This document shows positions 7,745 through 14,598 of a stretch of DNA of 64,000 nucleotides, in pieces (the first letter of the stretch is position 1; every line of letters starts with the position of its first letter). The position numbers were made by a program, and so were the translations under genes. The DNA comes from Bacteroidales bacterium (lineage in GTDB: Bacteria; Bacteroidota; Bacteroidia; Bacteroidales; F082), in contig JAFUVT010000007.1 in NCBI GenBank assembly GCA_017477425.1, forward strand, positions 1-64,000, read 5' to 3'. A model generated the notes under the pieces. It was not told where the DNA came from. It searched no databases and was given only the letters and a program-made list of their open reading frames with translations.

Positions 7745-8755
7745 ATGCAAGGAAAATCAATCAACGGTTTCACACTACAACGTCCGCTTGGTACGGGTGG
7801 CATGGCCGAAGTGTGGTATGCCGAAAACAAAATCGGGAAGAAAGCGGCGGTGAAACTGCTGCTGCCCAAATTGTGCGACGACGACAACGTGAAGTCGCGC
7901 TTCCTCACCGAAGCCAAGGTGATGGTGGAACTCGACCACCCTAACATCCGCCAGGTGTATGACTACGGCGACATCGACGGACGTCCCGCCATCGTCATGG
8001 AATACTTAGACGGCGAAGACCTGAAAACCCGCCTGAAACGAGGCCAACGTTTCAAGGAAGCCGAACTGGAACGCTGGTGGAACCAACTCGTTTCGGCCTT
8101 GAACTACACGCACCAGAAAGGTATCGTCCACCGCGACATCAAGCCGGGCAACATCTTTGTGGACCGCGAAGGCAACATCAAGTTGTTGGATTTCGGCATC
8201 GCCAAGGTGCGCGAGAGCATCAGCAAGACACAGACGGGCCAGAAACTCGGCACGCTGATGTATATGAGCCCTGAGCAGGTGAAGGACAGCAAGCACATTG
8301 ACTATCGCACGGATATTTACTCGCTTGCGGTGACTTTTGTTCACTTGATTACTGGCAAGCGCCCATACGATAGCGACACGAGCAGCGACTTTGAGATTAG
8401 TGAGCAAATCGTCTATAAGTCCTTGGATTTGAGTTCCGTTCCATCATTTTGGAGAGACATACTTTCGCCATATTTGAGGAAAGAGGCGCATGAGAGACCT
8501 GCTTTGCGGACAATTGAAAAACAGGATGCAGAAGAAACAACAATTGGTGATGCAATTCCCAAAGTTGAGAAACGAAGCAGTTATGAAGAAGAAAAAGAGA
8601 AAAGAAGACAAGCGAGGATGCGGCGGCAGCCTGAGTCTTATGAAGTTCAAGCAAATAATGATGAGTATTTAGGCACGAATAGTAAAAAATGGGGCTATTC
8701 TGTTATCCTTATTGTCATAATAATAATAATTAGAATCTTGTTAAGAATACTATAG
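7745..8755 (+). CDS. Membrane-anchored Ser/Thr kinase (kinase 3, not diversified)
   Basis: This 336-residue Hanks-type kinase has a GTGGMAEVWYAE loop, AVKLL Lys, HRDIKPGNIF, LDFGIAK and MSPEQVK. The catalytic domain ends near residue 255. A basic, charged linker with the sequence EETTIG follows, and a C-terminal hydrophobic tail (VILIVIIIIIRILLRIL) anchors it. It closely resembles the kinase domain of kinase 2 (both start MQGK.INGFTLQ/YTLQ) but lacks the lectin domain and variable repeat. It may be the constitutive partner or downstream kinase. It lies 42 bp after the reverse transcriptase and 15 bp before the phosphatase. Confidence 0.93.
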   Translation: MQGKSINGFTLQRPLGTGGMAEVWYAENKIGKKAAVKLLLPKLCDDDNVKSRFLTEAKVMVELDHPNIRQVYDYGDIDGRPAIVMEYLDGEDLKTRLKRGQRFKEAELERWWNQLVSALNYTHQKGIVHRDIKPGNIFVDREGNIKLLDFGIAKVRESISKTQTGQKLGTLMYMSPEQVKDSKHIDYRTDIYSLAVTFVHLITGKRPYDSDTSSDFEISEQIVYKSLDLSSVPSFWRDILSPYLRKEAHERPALRTIEKQDAEETTIGDAIPKVEKRSSYEEEKEKRRQARMRRQPESYEVQANNDEYLGTNSKKWGYSVILIVIIIIIRILLRIL

Positions 8756-8770
8756 CTAAAAGTAACCATT

Positions 8771-9940
8771 ATGAAAATCAATAACTTCACCCAACAAGGG
8801 AAACGCAGCAACAACGAAGACAGCCTCGGCACGAGTGTGGCCTTGCTCACCGTGTGTGACGGCATCGGCGGACATGTTTCGGGCGAGCGCGCCTCTGCCT
8901 TCGTGGTGGAAGCCATGATGAAGGCTTTCAACACGCCTCAGTCCATCGGCAAGATGGAAATACAGCAAGAATTGAATAAGGTGCAACAAGACCTCAACCA
9001 ACTTCTGGAAACCGAGCCAGAGTTGGAGAAGATGGGCACCACTTTCACGGGTGTTTTTCGCACGCCCGACGTGTGGTATGCCGCCCACATCGGCGACAGC
9101 CGCATCTACCTGTTCCGCCCCTCGGAGCTGAAACTATGGCACACTTGGGACCATTCGCTCGTCGGCGAACTGATGCGCACCAAGGAAATCACCACCGAGG
9201 CGGGCAGGTTCCATCCCATGTCGAACCGCATCTCTAAGGCCATCATCGCACAAAAGGATGGAAAGCTCGCCAGCGCGTCTATCGTGAAGATCGACGAACT
9301 GAAAGCAGGCGACATCTTCATGCTTTGCTCCGACGGAGTGGTGGAAGCATGGGGCGACCTCGAATTGGTCAAGCTCTTTTCCGACTCGAGCCTCAGTTTC
9401 GACCAGAAATGCGAGAAACTGGCAGAACAATGCAATGTCAAATCGAAGGACAACAACACGGCTATCATCGCAGAAATCGATGAAACGGACGCTTTCAGGT
9501 TCGGCACCAACGATGAACTGGAATGGACAACCTTCGCCGAGGTGGAAGCCGACTACGAAAAGTATGTCAAGGACAACGAGGAAACGAAAGAAGAACCCAA
9601 GGCGCAAGAAGAAATGTCTTCGCCAAAAGAGGAAGTTCCTGTTCCGGAGGCACCAGAGAGGCCTATGGAAATCGTCAACGAAAAACCAGCGCCTGTTTAC
9701 GGCCCGCCATCCATAATGAGAAACCACCACCAAAGCCGTCATTGCGGGCTTGGCCCGCAATCTCCCCAACGAAACGACCAAACCAAGCGAAAGAAACTCT
9801 CATATGTGCTTATTACATTGATAATCATTATAATAGCCGTTTTGCTTTTTGTGCCAAAAGGCTGTAGGAAAACCAAGGAAAAGCCAACATCCGAAACGCC
9901 TATGGAGCAAACCGAGCAACACACGCCATACAAATCCTAA
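8771..9940 (+). CDS. PP2C-type Ser/Thr phosphatase with C-terminal membrane anchor
   Basis: This 389-residue protein contains a full PP2C domain in about the first 235 residues: RSNNEDS, TVCDGIGGHVSGE (metal-binding Asp), AHIGDSRIYLF, LCSDGVVEAW and DNNTAIIAEI. PP2C enzymes remove phosphate from Ser/Thr and are the usual antagonists of Hanks-type kinases. An acidic, Pro-rich linker leads to a membrane segment at about 343-361 (SYVLITLIIIIIAVLLF), so the domain is probably tethered at the inner membrane facing the cytoplasm. A REP-like palindrome at 9741-9761 is translated within the linker. The short spacing to both neighbours supports one operon with the kinases. Confidence 0.93.
   Translation: MKINNFTQQGKRSNNEDSLGTSVALLTVCDGIGGHVSGERASAFVVEAMMKAFNTPQSIGKMEIQQELNKVQQDLNQLLETEPELEKMGTTFTGVFRTPDVWYAAHIGDSRIYLFRPSELKLWHTWDHSLVGELMRTKEITTEAGRFHPMSNRISKAIIAQKDGKLASASIVKIDELKAGDIFMLCSDGVVEAWGDLELVKLFSDSSLSFDQKCEKLAEQCNVKSKDNNTAIIAEIDETDAFRFGTNDELEWTTFAEVEADYEKYVKDNEETKEEPKAQEEMSSPKEEVPVPEAPERPMEIVNEKPAPVYGPPSIMRNHHQSRHCGLGPQSPQRNDQTKRKKLSYVLITLIIIIIAVLLFVPKGCRKTKEKPTSETPMEQTEQHTPYKS
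9741..9761. repeat. REP-like palindrome inside the phosphatase gene
   Basis: ATTGCGGGC and its exact complement GCCCGCAAT flank TTG. With its surroundings it resembles a widely dispersed bacterial intergenic repeat. Here it is in frame and encodes part of the linker before the membrane segment (CGLGPQSP). Confidence 0.65.
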
Positions 9941-9954
9941 TACACCATCCAACT

Positions 9955-10752
9955 ATGAAAAAACTTGCATTTTTGCTGCTCATGCTCGTTGTGGGTATGA
10001 CAGCCGAGGCTTACAACAACACCTACGCCCTCGTCATCGGTGTGGCCGATTACAAGAATTTCGTCCCTGGCGACGGCGATCTCAACTATACAGTCAATGA
10101 TGCCGTCAGTTTTGCCACGTTCCTGAAATCCAAGAAAGGCGGGAGCGTGCCTGCCACTAATGTCGTCCTCCTCACCAACGCGCAAGCTTCGAAGGAGAAC
10201 ATCATCGCCAAAGGCAAGGCCCTATTTGCTAAGGCGAAGAAAGACGACCGTGTCATTTTCTATTTCTCTGGCCACGGCGACAAGGGCTGTTTCTTGCCCT
10301 ACGATGCCACAACGATGGGCGGCAACTTGCTCTATTTCAGCGAGGTGAAATCCATCTTTAAGGCGGCGAAATGCAACACCAAACTTCTCTTCGCCGATGC
10401 TTGCTTTGCGGGTAGTATGAAGAAAGGTTTGGCCTCCAACACCAACCTACGCAAGAGCATCGAAAAGGGGCACAAGGATGCTTCCAACATGAACATTGCC
10501 GTGATGATGTCGTGCCAAGGCGACGAAACCTCGATGGAGATGGGCAGTCTGCGGCAAGGTTTGTTCACTTATTACCTCATGGAAGGCGTGGGCGGTGCGG
10601 CCAATCGCGACGGCAACAAGTACGTCACCATCCAGGAGTTGTATTACTATGTCTATCACAAGGTGCAAGATAAGGCGGCTTCTAGAGGGAAAAAGCAAAC
10701 GCCGGAACTGTTCGGCAAGTTCGATTTGAGATTGATAGTCGCAAAAGTGTAA
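9955..10752 (+). CDS. Secreted caspase-like (C14) peptidase
   Basis: This 265-residue protein has a clear signal peptide (KKLAFLLLMLVVGMTAEA, cleavage near residue 19). The rest is a caspase/metacaspase-type p20 fold: YALVIGVADYKN strand, FYFSGHGDKG with catalytic His107, and LLFADACFAGS with catalytic Cys150. A p10-like region follows (VMMSCQGDETSMEMG, QGLFTYYLMEG). No extra domain is present. Caspase-like enzymes act as effectors in bacterial conflict and cell-death systems; the signal peptide is unusual for that role and suggests a periplasmic or surface substrate. Its stop codon overlaps the start of kinase 2 by one base, so translation is probably coupled. Confidence 0.92.
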   Translation: MKKLAFLLLMLVVGMTAEAYNNTYALVIGVADYKNFVPGDGDLNYTVNDAVSFATFLKSKKGGSVPATNVVLLTNAQASKENIIAKGKALFAKAKKDDRVIFYFSGHGDKGCFLPYDATTMGGNLLYFSEVKSIFKAAKCNTKLLFADACFAGSMKKGLASNTNLRKSIEKGHKDASNMNIAVMMSCQGDETSMEMGSLRQGLFTYYLMEGVGGAANRDGNKYVTIQELYYYVYHKVQDKAASRGKKQTPELFGKFDLRLIVAKV

Positions 10753-12251
10753 TGGCCATGCAAGGAAAAACGATAAACGGATATACCCTGCAATACCGGC
10801 TTGGGAAAGGCGGTATGGCAGAAGTGTGGTATGCCGAAAATGCAATAGGCAAGAAAGCTGCCGTGAAACTGCTTTTCCCGCAGTTTTGCGATGATGAGAA
10901 CACGGTTGCCCGTTTCGAGAATGAGGCGAAGGTGATGGTGAAATTGGAGCATCCTTACATTAGGCAAGTCTATGACTATACAAAAATGCAAGACCGTCCA
11001 TGCATCATCATGGAATATTTGGAAGGGAATGACCTGAAGAGCCTCATGGAGAAAGGAACAGTGTTTAATGCTGTGGACTTGGTGAAATGGTGGAACCAAA
11101 TGACGCAAGCCCTGAACTATACGCACGCTATGGGTGTCGTCCATCGTGACATTAAACCTGCCAACGTTTTTGTTGACAAGCACGGCAACATCAAGCTACT
11201 TGACTTTGGCATCGCCAAAAATGAAGGGAATAATGCATACACTAAAACAGGGAAAGGACTTGGCACGCGCATCTACATGAGCCCCGAGCAGGTGAAAGAC
11301 CCGAAGCGTGTGGACTATCGCTCCGATTATTATTCGTTGGCGGTCACCTTTGTGCATCTCTTGACGGGCAAAAAGCCATACGATATGGACACGAGCAGCG
11401 AATTTGAAGTGATGATGAAAATCGTCAATACGCCTTTGGACATGTCGGGTGTGCCCGTTTCGTGGCAAGCCTTCTTGAAACCCTATCTGGAGAAAGAGCC
11501 CGACAAGCGACCACGCCTGAGTACTTTTGGGAATGTGGCGGCAGAACCTCAGCCCAAAAAGGAGGAAACTACCATTGGAGGCTTTGAGGAGACTATAATG
11601 GACGCTGGCCATGCCCAAGGCCACGACTACGTTGACCTTGGCCTTCCGAGCGGCACGCTGTGGGCCACCTGCAACATAGGTGCGAGTAAGCCTGAAGGCT
11701 ACGGCAATTACTATGCCTGGGGCGAGACCGATATTAAGAAGAACTACAATTGGGACACCTATAAGTATGCCAAGGGCAATTATGACAAGCTGACCAAGTA
11801 TTGCAACCAATCGCAATATGGTGACAAGCCCTCTAAAAATGGTATATGGTCAAAGCTTTTTGGCGAAGGCTTCACCGATAACTTGACAGAGTTGCAGATT
11901 GTCGACGACCCTGCCACATCCAACTGGGGCGGCGGCTGGCGCACGCCGAGCAAGGCGCAGTGGGATGAACTGTTGGCGAACACCACCCACCAGTGTACGA
12001 CCAAAAACGGCGTGGTAGGCCGCAAGTTCACCTCTAAGAGGAACGGCCAGACGCTCTTCCTGCCCGCCGCTGGCGGCCGTTGGGACTCGGAGCTCTACTA
12101 CGCTGGCTCCTACGGTGACTACTGGTCGAGGTCGCTCGACACCGGCAGCCCGGACCTCGCGTGGGGCCTCAACTTCATCTCGGACGACTGCTACATGTAC
12201 TACGGCAACCGCTACTACGGCTTCAGTGTGCGCCCTGTCCGTAAGAATTAA
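10752..12251 (+). CDS. Soluble Ser/Thr kinase with DGR-diversified lectin domain (kinase 2)
   Basis: This 499-residue protein has a complete Hanks-type kinase (GKGGMAEVWYAE, AVKLL, HRDIKPANVF, LDFGIAK, MSPEQVK). A linker of about 30 residues carries EETTIGGFEETIMD. From about residue 290 comes the same FISUMP/C-type-lectin-like domain as in kinase 1, ending in variable repeat 2 at residues 435-498. Unlike kinase 1 there is no hydrophobic segment, so the diversified surface should lie in the cytoplasm. Starts at ATG 10752 or 10758 are both possible; the second matches the start of kinase 3. The catalytic domain is more like kinase 3 than kinase 1, so the lectin domain has been shuffled between kinase types. 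Confidence 0.93.
   Translation: MAMQGKTINGYTLQYRLGKGGMAEVWYAENAIGKKAAVKLLFPQFCDDENTVARFENEAKVMVKLEHPYIRQVYDYTKMQDRPCIIMEYLEGNDLKSLMEKGTVFNAVDLVKWWNQMTQALNYTHAMGVVHRDIKPANVFVDKHGNIKLLDFGIAKNEGNNAYTKTGKGLGTRIYMSPEQVKDPKRVDYRSDYYSLAVTFVHLLTGKKPYDMDTSSEFEVMMKIVNTPLDMSGVPVSWQAFLKPYLEKEPDKRPRLSTFGNVAAEPQPKKEETTIGGFEETIMDAGHAQGHDYVDLGLPSGTLWATCNIGASKPEGYGNYYAWGETDIKKNYNWDTYKYAKGNYDKLTKYCNQSQYGDKPSKNGIWSKLFGEGFTDNLTELQIVDDPATSNWGGGWRTPSKAQWDELLANTTHQCTTKNGVVGRKFTSKRNGQTLFLPAAGGRWDSELYYAGSYGDYWSRSLDTGSPDLAWGLNFISDDCYMYYGNRYYGFSVRPVRKN
12054..12245 (+). repeat. DGR variable repeat VR2 (in kinase 2)
   Basis: This 192-bp repeat matches the template with 22 substitutions at template adenines: 17 of the 19 AAC codons are altered, plus one GAC to GGC. 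One C-to-A change falls in the last codon at the edge. Codons 40 and 52 stay AAC, as in VR1. It lies 5.9 kb downstream of the template on the same strand, so the element works on a remote target as well as the adjacent one. Confidence 0.97.
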
Positions 12252-12288
12252 CCCATGTTCCGTTGCCCCCACGGGCGAGACGGGCAAA

Positions 12289-12356
12289 GCTCAGGAGCAG
12301 TCGGGCGGGGCGCTCGCGGTAGCGAGCTACCCAGCCCCGCGCGGCTGCTCCTGAGC
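12289..12356. other. Large hairpin downstream of VR2
   Basis: Arms at 12289-12311 and 12334-12356 (23 nt) pair with one wobble and one mismatch. A perfect inner hairpin GCTCGC-GGTA-GCGAGC lies at 12312-12327. A small CCGT...ACGG stem precedes it. The plan is the same as the hairpin after VR1, but most stem bases differ with pairing preserved. There is no T tract. Confidence 0.85.
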
Positions 12357-12370
12357 GACGCGGGAGGCAT

Positions 12371-12420
12371 AGCCCCGTAGGGGCGACAGCAACATAGGCA
12401 GGCGGTGTAAACCCCTGCCG
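12371..12420 (+). repeat. Two-hairpin dispersed repeat, copy 2
   Basis: AGCCCCGTAGGGGCGACA is followed by a GGCAGG...CCTGCC stem. It lies in the 260-bp gap between kinase 2 and the second FHA gene, together with the VR2 hairpin and copy 3. Confidence 0.8.
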
Positions 12421-12441
12421 ATTGTCGCAAAAGTTAGAAAT

Positions 12442-12487
12442 AGCCCCGTAGGGGCGACATACCAATAAGCAGGCGACGTGAGTCCTG
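12442..12487 (+). repeat. Two-hairpin dispersed repeat, copy 3
   Basis: The same first palindrome as copy 2, followed by a GCAGG...CCTGC stem. The second half matches the copy at 20195-20242 better than copies 1 and 2, so there are two subtypes. Confidence 0.75.
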
Positions 12488-12511
12488 CACCACAAAAAAC
12501 AACACAACCAA

Positions 12512-13201
12512 ATGGAAATACAAATCAAAATCGGAAGAGAAGAATCGGGCGCGAATGCCATCACCGTGCCCAACACATGCAAAAAGGCCAGCCGCCATCA
12601 TGCCAAACTGATATGGAACGACGGCATTGTCACCATAGAGGACAACGAATCGGCCAACGGCACCTTCGTCAACGGCCAACGCATTGCCAAAAAGGAAGTG
12701 AAGGAAACCGACACGGTGTGGCTCGGCGGCATTGGCAACGATGTGTGCTACCAACTTGATCTCAAGAAAATCTTCGCCTCATGCCGTAAGGCGGAAGAAG
12801 GCCAGCGCACGGATTATTCCAAGGAGTTTGAAGACATCAAACGGGCGTATATGGATTACAAGGCAGAAGAAACCAAAATCAAGAATAGCCAAAACGTAAA
12901 AATGCGCATTGTGAATTTCATACCGATGATTGCTGGTGGTTTGTTCGCCCTGATTCCACTGGGCTTTATGCGAATTATCGGTCTGGCGATTGGTGTTGTC
13001 GTCACTTTGGTCTTGTTGTCACAAAGCAGTAAGCATGACATCAACGAAGAAATCACCGAACTGCAAATCAAGTACCAGCCACGCTACTCCTGCCCAAAAT
13101 GCCGCATGAAATATCCTTTCACCACGCATTGGAAGAAATTGGAGGCCGATGGCAAATGCCCGAATCCGAAATGCAATGCGGAGTTCGTGAAGAAGCAGTA
13201 A
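12512..13201 (+). CDS. FHA/transmembrane/zinc-ribbon protein
   Basis: This 229-residue protein has an N-terminal FHA domain (IGREESG at 7-13, KASRHHAKL around 25-33, ESANGTFVNG at 46-55). A charged helical region and a hydrophobic hairpin follow at about 131-160 (VNFIPMIAGGLFALIPLGF, IIGLAIGVVVTLVLL). A C-terminal zinc ribbon has C184, C187, C206 and C211. The parts mirror the FHA protein at 2680-3234 in reverse order with a membrane anchor added. It is a likely phosphothreonine reader at the membrane. It is the last gene of the cluster and is followed at once by a terminator. Confidence 0.9.
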   Translation: MEIQIKIGREESGANAITVPNTCKKASRHHAKLIWNDGIVTIEDNESANGTFVNGQRIAKKEVKETDTVWLGGIGNDVCYQLDLKKIFASCRKAEEGQRTDYSKEFEDIKRAYMDYKAEETKIKNSQNVKMRIVNFIPMIAGGLFALIPLGFMRIIGLAIGVVVTLVLLSQSSKHDINEEITELQIKYQPRYSCPKCRMKYPFTTHWKKLEADGKCPNPKCNAEFVKKQ

Positions 13202-13204
13202 TGA

Positions 13205-13229
13205 AAAAAGGCGCCTTGAGCGCCTTTTT
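13205..13229. terminator. Terminator ending the kinase/DGR cluster
   Basis: AAAAAGGCGC and GCGCCTTTTT form a 10-bp stem around CTTGA. It can act in both directions and separates the cluster from the convergent arcA gene. Confidence 0.9.
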
Positions 13230-13235
13230 CATTTC

Positions 13236-14486
13236 TTACCAATCCACAGCCATTCGCTGTACTGGCATCGTCATGCAGCGGGCGCCGCCGCCGCCGCGTG
13301 AGAGCTCGTTGCCCTCGAAGGCGACAATGCATTTCTTTCCAGTGGCGAGGTTGAACTTGTTGTTGACCACATCGGCTGCTGTCACCACGTTGAAGCCTGC
13401 ATTGTTCAGGGCTTGCAGCGTGCGTTGGTTGCGGCCATAGCCGAGGAACTGTCCTGGAGCGAGGCAGAAGAAGTTGCAGCCGCTGTGCCATTGTTCGCGC
13501 GAGGCGAAGGAGTCGTTGCCGTTGCCGCAGTAGACAGGCTCCAGGTCGATGCCGATTTCCTTCAAGCCGCTGAGCAGGTCGTTGGTTTCCTTGCCGATGG
13601 CTTTCTGTCCGTCGATAGTGATGTGGAAGGTCTTGAACGAAGGGTTCATGATGACGGGTTTGTAGACCATGCATTTGTCGACATCGAGCATGGTGAACAC
13701 CATGTCGAGATGGATGAATGACTCGGGTTCGAGCGGCAATTCCTGGAAAATCAGGTGCTTGACGCCGGGCTTGGTCTTCAGATGCTCGACCAAAGCCTCC
13801 ACGCCATGCATGTTGGTGCGTGAGCCCAAGCCGCAAATCACCACGTCGTCGCGGATGATTTGCACATCGCCGCCTTCCACCGTGCCTTCGCCGTGGATGT
13901 CATAGTTCAACACGGGATTAATGACTTTGGTGTCGAACAAGGGGTGGATGTTGTAGATGCTGTTCAGGATGAGGCATTCGCGCATGCGCACCGTCGTCGC
14001 CATGTTGCTGATCAGGATGTTGTCGAACATCGAGAACGAGGCATCGCGCATGAAAAACAGGTTGGGGATGGGCAGCAGGGCAAATTGCTCCTTGTTGATA
14101 TAGGTGATGTCGTCCAATTGGACGCCTTCGATGAGCTGACGCGAGAGCTCTTCGGCAGGCAGCGACTTCAGGTAAGGGGCGAGGAAGCCTTTGTCCTCGG
14201 CTTTGCAGATGCGGTCGATCAATCCCATCTTGACATTCTCTGATTGCAGGATGTCGGTCAGCAGGTCGCCAACTTCATGCACCTTTGCCACTTTTTGCAA
14301 CACTTTCTTGAAATATCCGTATTCCTTTTGTGCGACTTGCATGTTCAAAATATCGCTGAAAAGGAAAGTGTGCGCGTTTTCGGGGGTTACTTTTTCGAGT
14401 TCCGGGCCCGGAGTGTGAACCAAAACATGTTGGAGTTTTCCAATTTCTGAGTTAACACTGACATTGATTCCTTCTTGTGAATCCAT
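13236..14486 (-). CDS. arcA: Arginine deiminase
   Basis: This 416-residue enzyme hydrolyses L-arginine to citrulline and ammonia, the first step of the arginine deiminase pathway. Family motifs are all present: FFMRDASFS, HGEGTVEGGDV, FIHLDMVFT and the C-terminal GGGGARCMTMP with nucleophile Cys404. The length is normal. No ornithine carbamoyltransferase or carbamate kinase gene is adjacent. The start MDSQEGINVS fits the promoter at 14545-14553. A GAGCCTT/AAGGCTC hairpin (14513-14533) lies in its 5' leader. Confidence 0.95.
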   Translation of the reverse strand: MDSQEGINVSVNSEIGKLQHVLVHTPGPELEKVTPENAHTFLFSDILNMQVAQKEYGYFKKVLQKVAKVHEVGDLLTDILQSENVKMGLIDRICKAEDKGFLAPYLKSLPAEELSRQLIEGVQLDDITYINKEQFALLPIPNLFFMRDASFSMFDNILISNMATTVRMRECLILNSIYNIHPLFDTKVINPVLNYDIHGEGTVEGGDVQIIRDDVVICGLGSRTNMHGVEALVEHLKTKPGVKHLIFQELPLEPESFIHLDMVFTMLDVDKCMVYKPVIMNPSFKTFHITIDGQKAIGKETNDLLSGLKEIGIDLEPVYCGNGNDSFASREQWHSGCNFFCLAPGQFLGYGRNQRTLQALNNAGFNVVTAADVVNNKFNLATGKKCIVAFEGNELSRGGGGARCMTMPVQRMAVDW

Positions 14487-14544
14487 AAAAGACGTTTTTG
14501 TGAAACAATAAGAGCCTTAGGTCATCAAGGCTCCAAATATGCGT

Positions 14545-14553
14545 GCAAAATTA
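14545..14553 (-). promoter_or_regulatory. Predicted promoter -7 box of arcA
   Basis: TAATTTTGC on the minus strand matches the Bacteroidota TAnnTTTG consensus. It predicts a transcript start near 14538 and a leader of about 50 nt containing a 7-bp hairpin. Confidence 0.6.
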
Positions 14554-14598
14554 GGAAAATTTTGGCGATTGCCAAAGAAAAAAGTGGAAAATTGTCGT

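Noticed and set aside
1451-13201. DGR carried by a prophage
   Set aside because: No phage structural, integrase or packaging gene is present around it; all neighbours are signalling genes.
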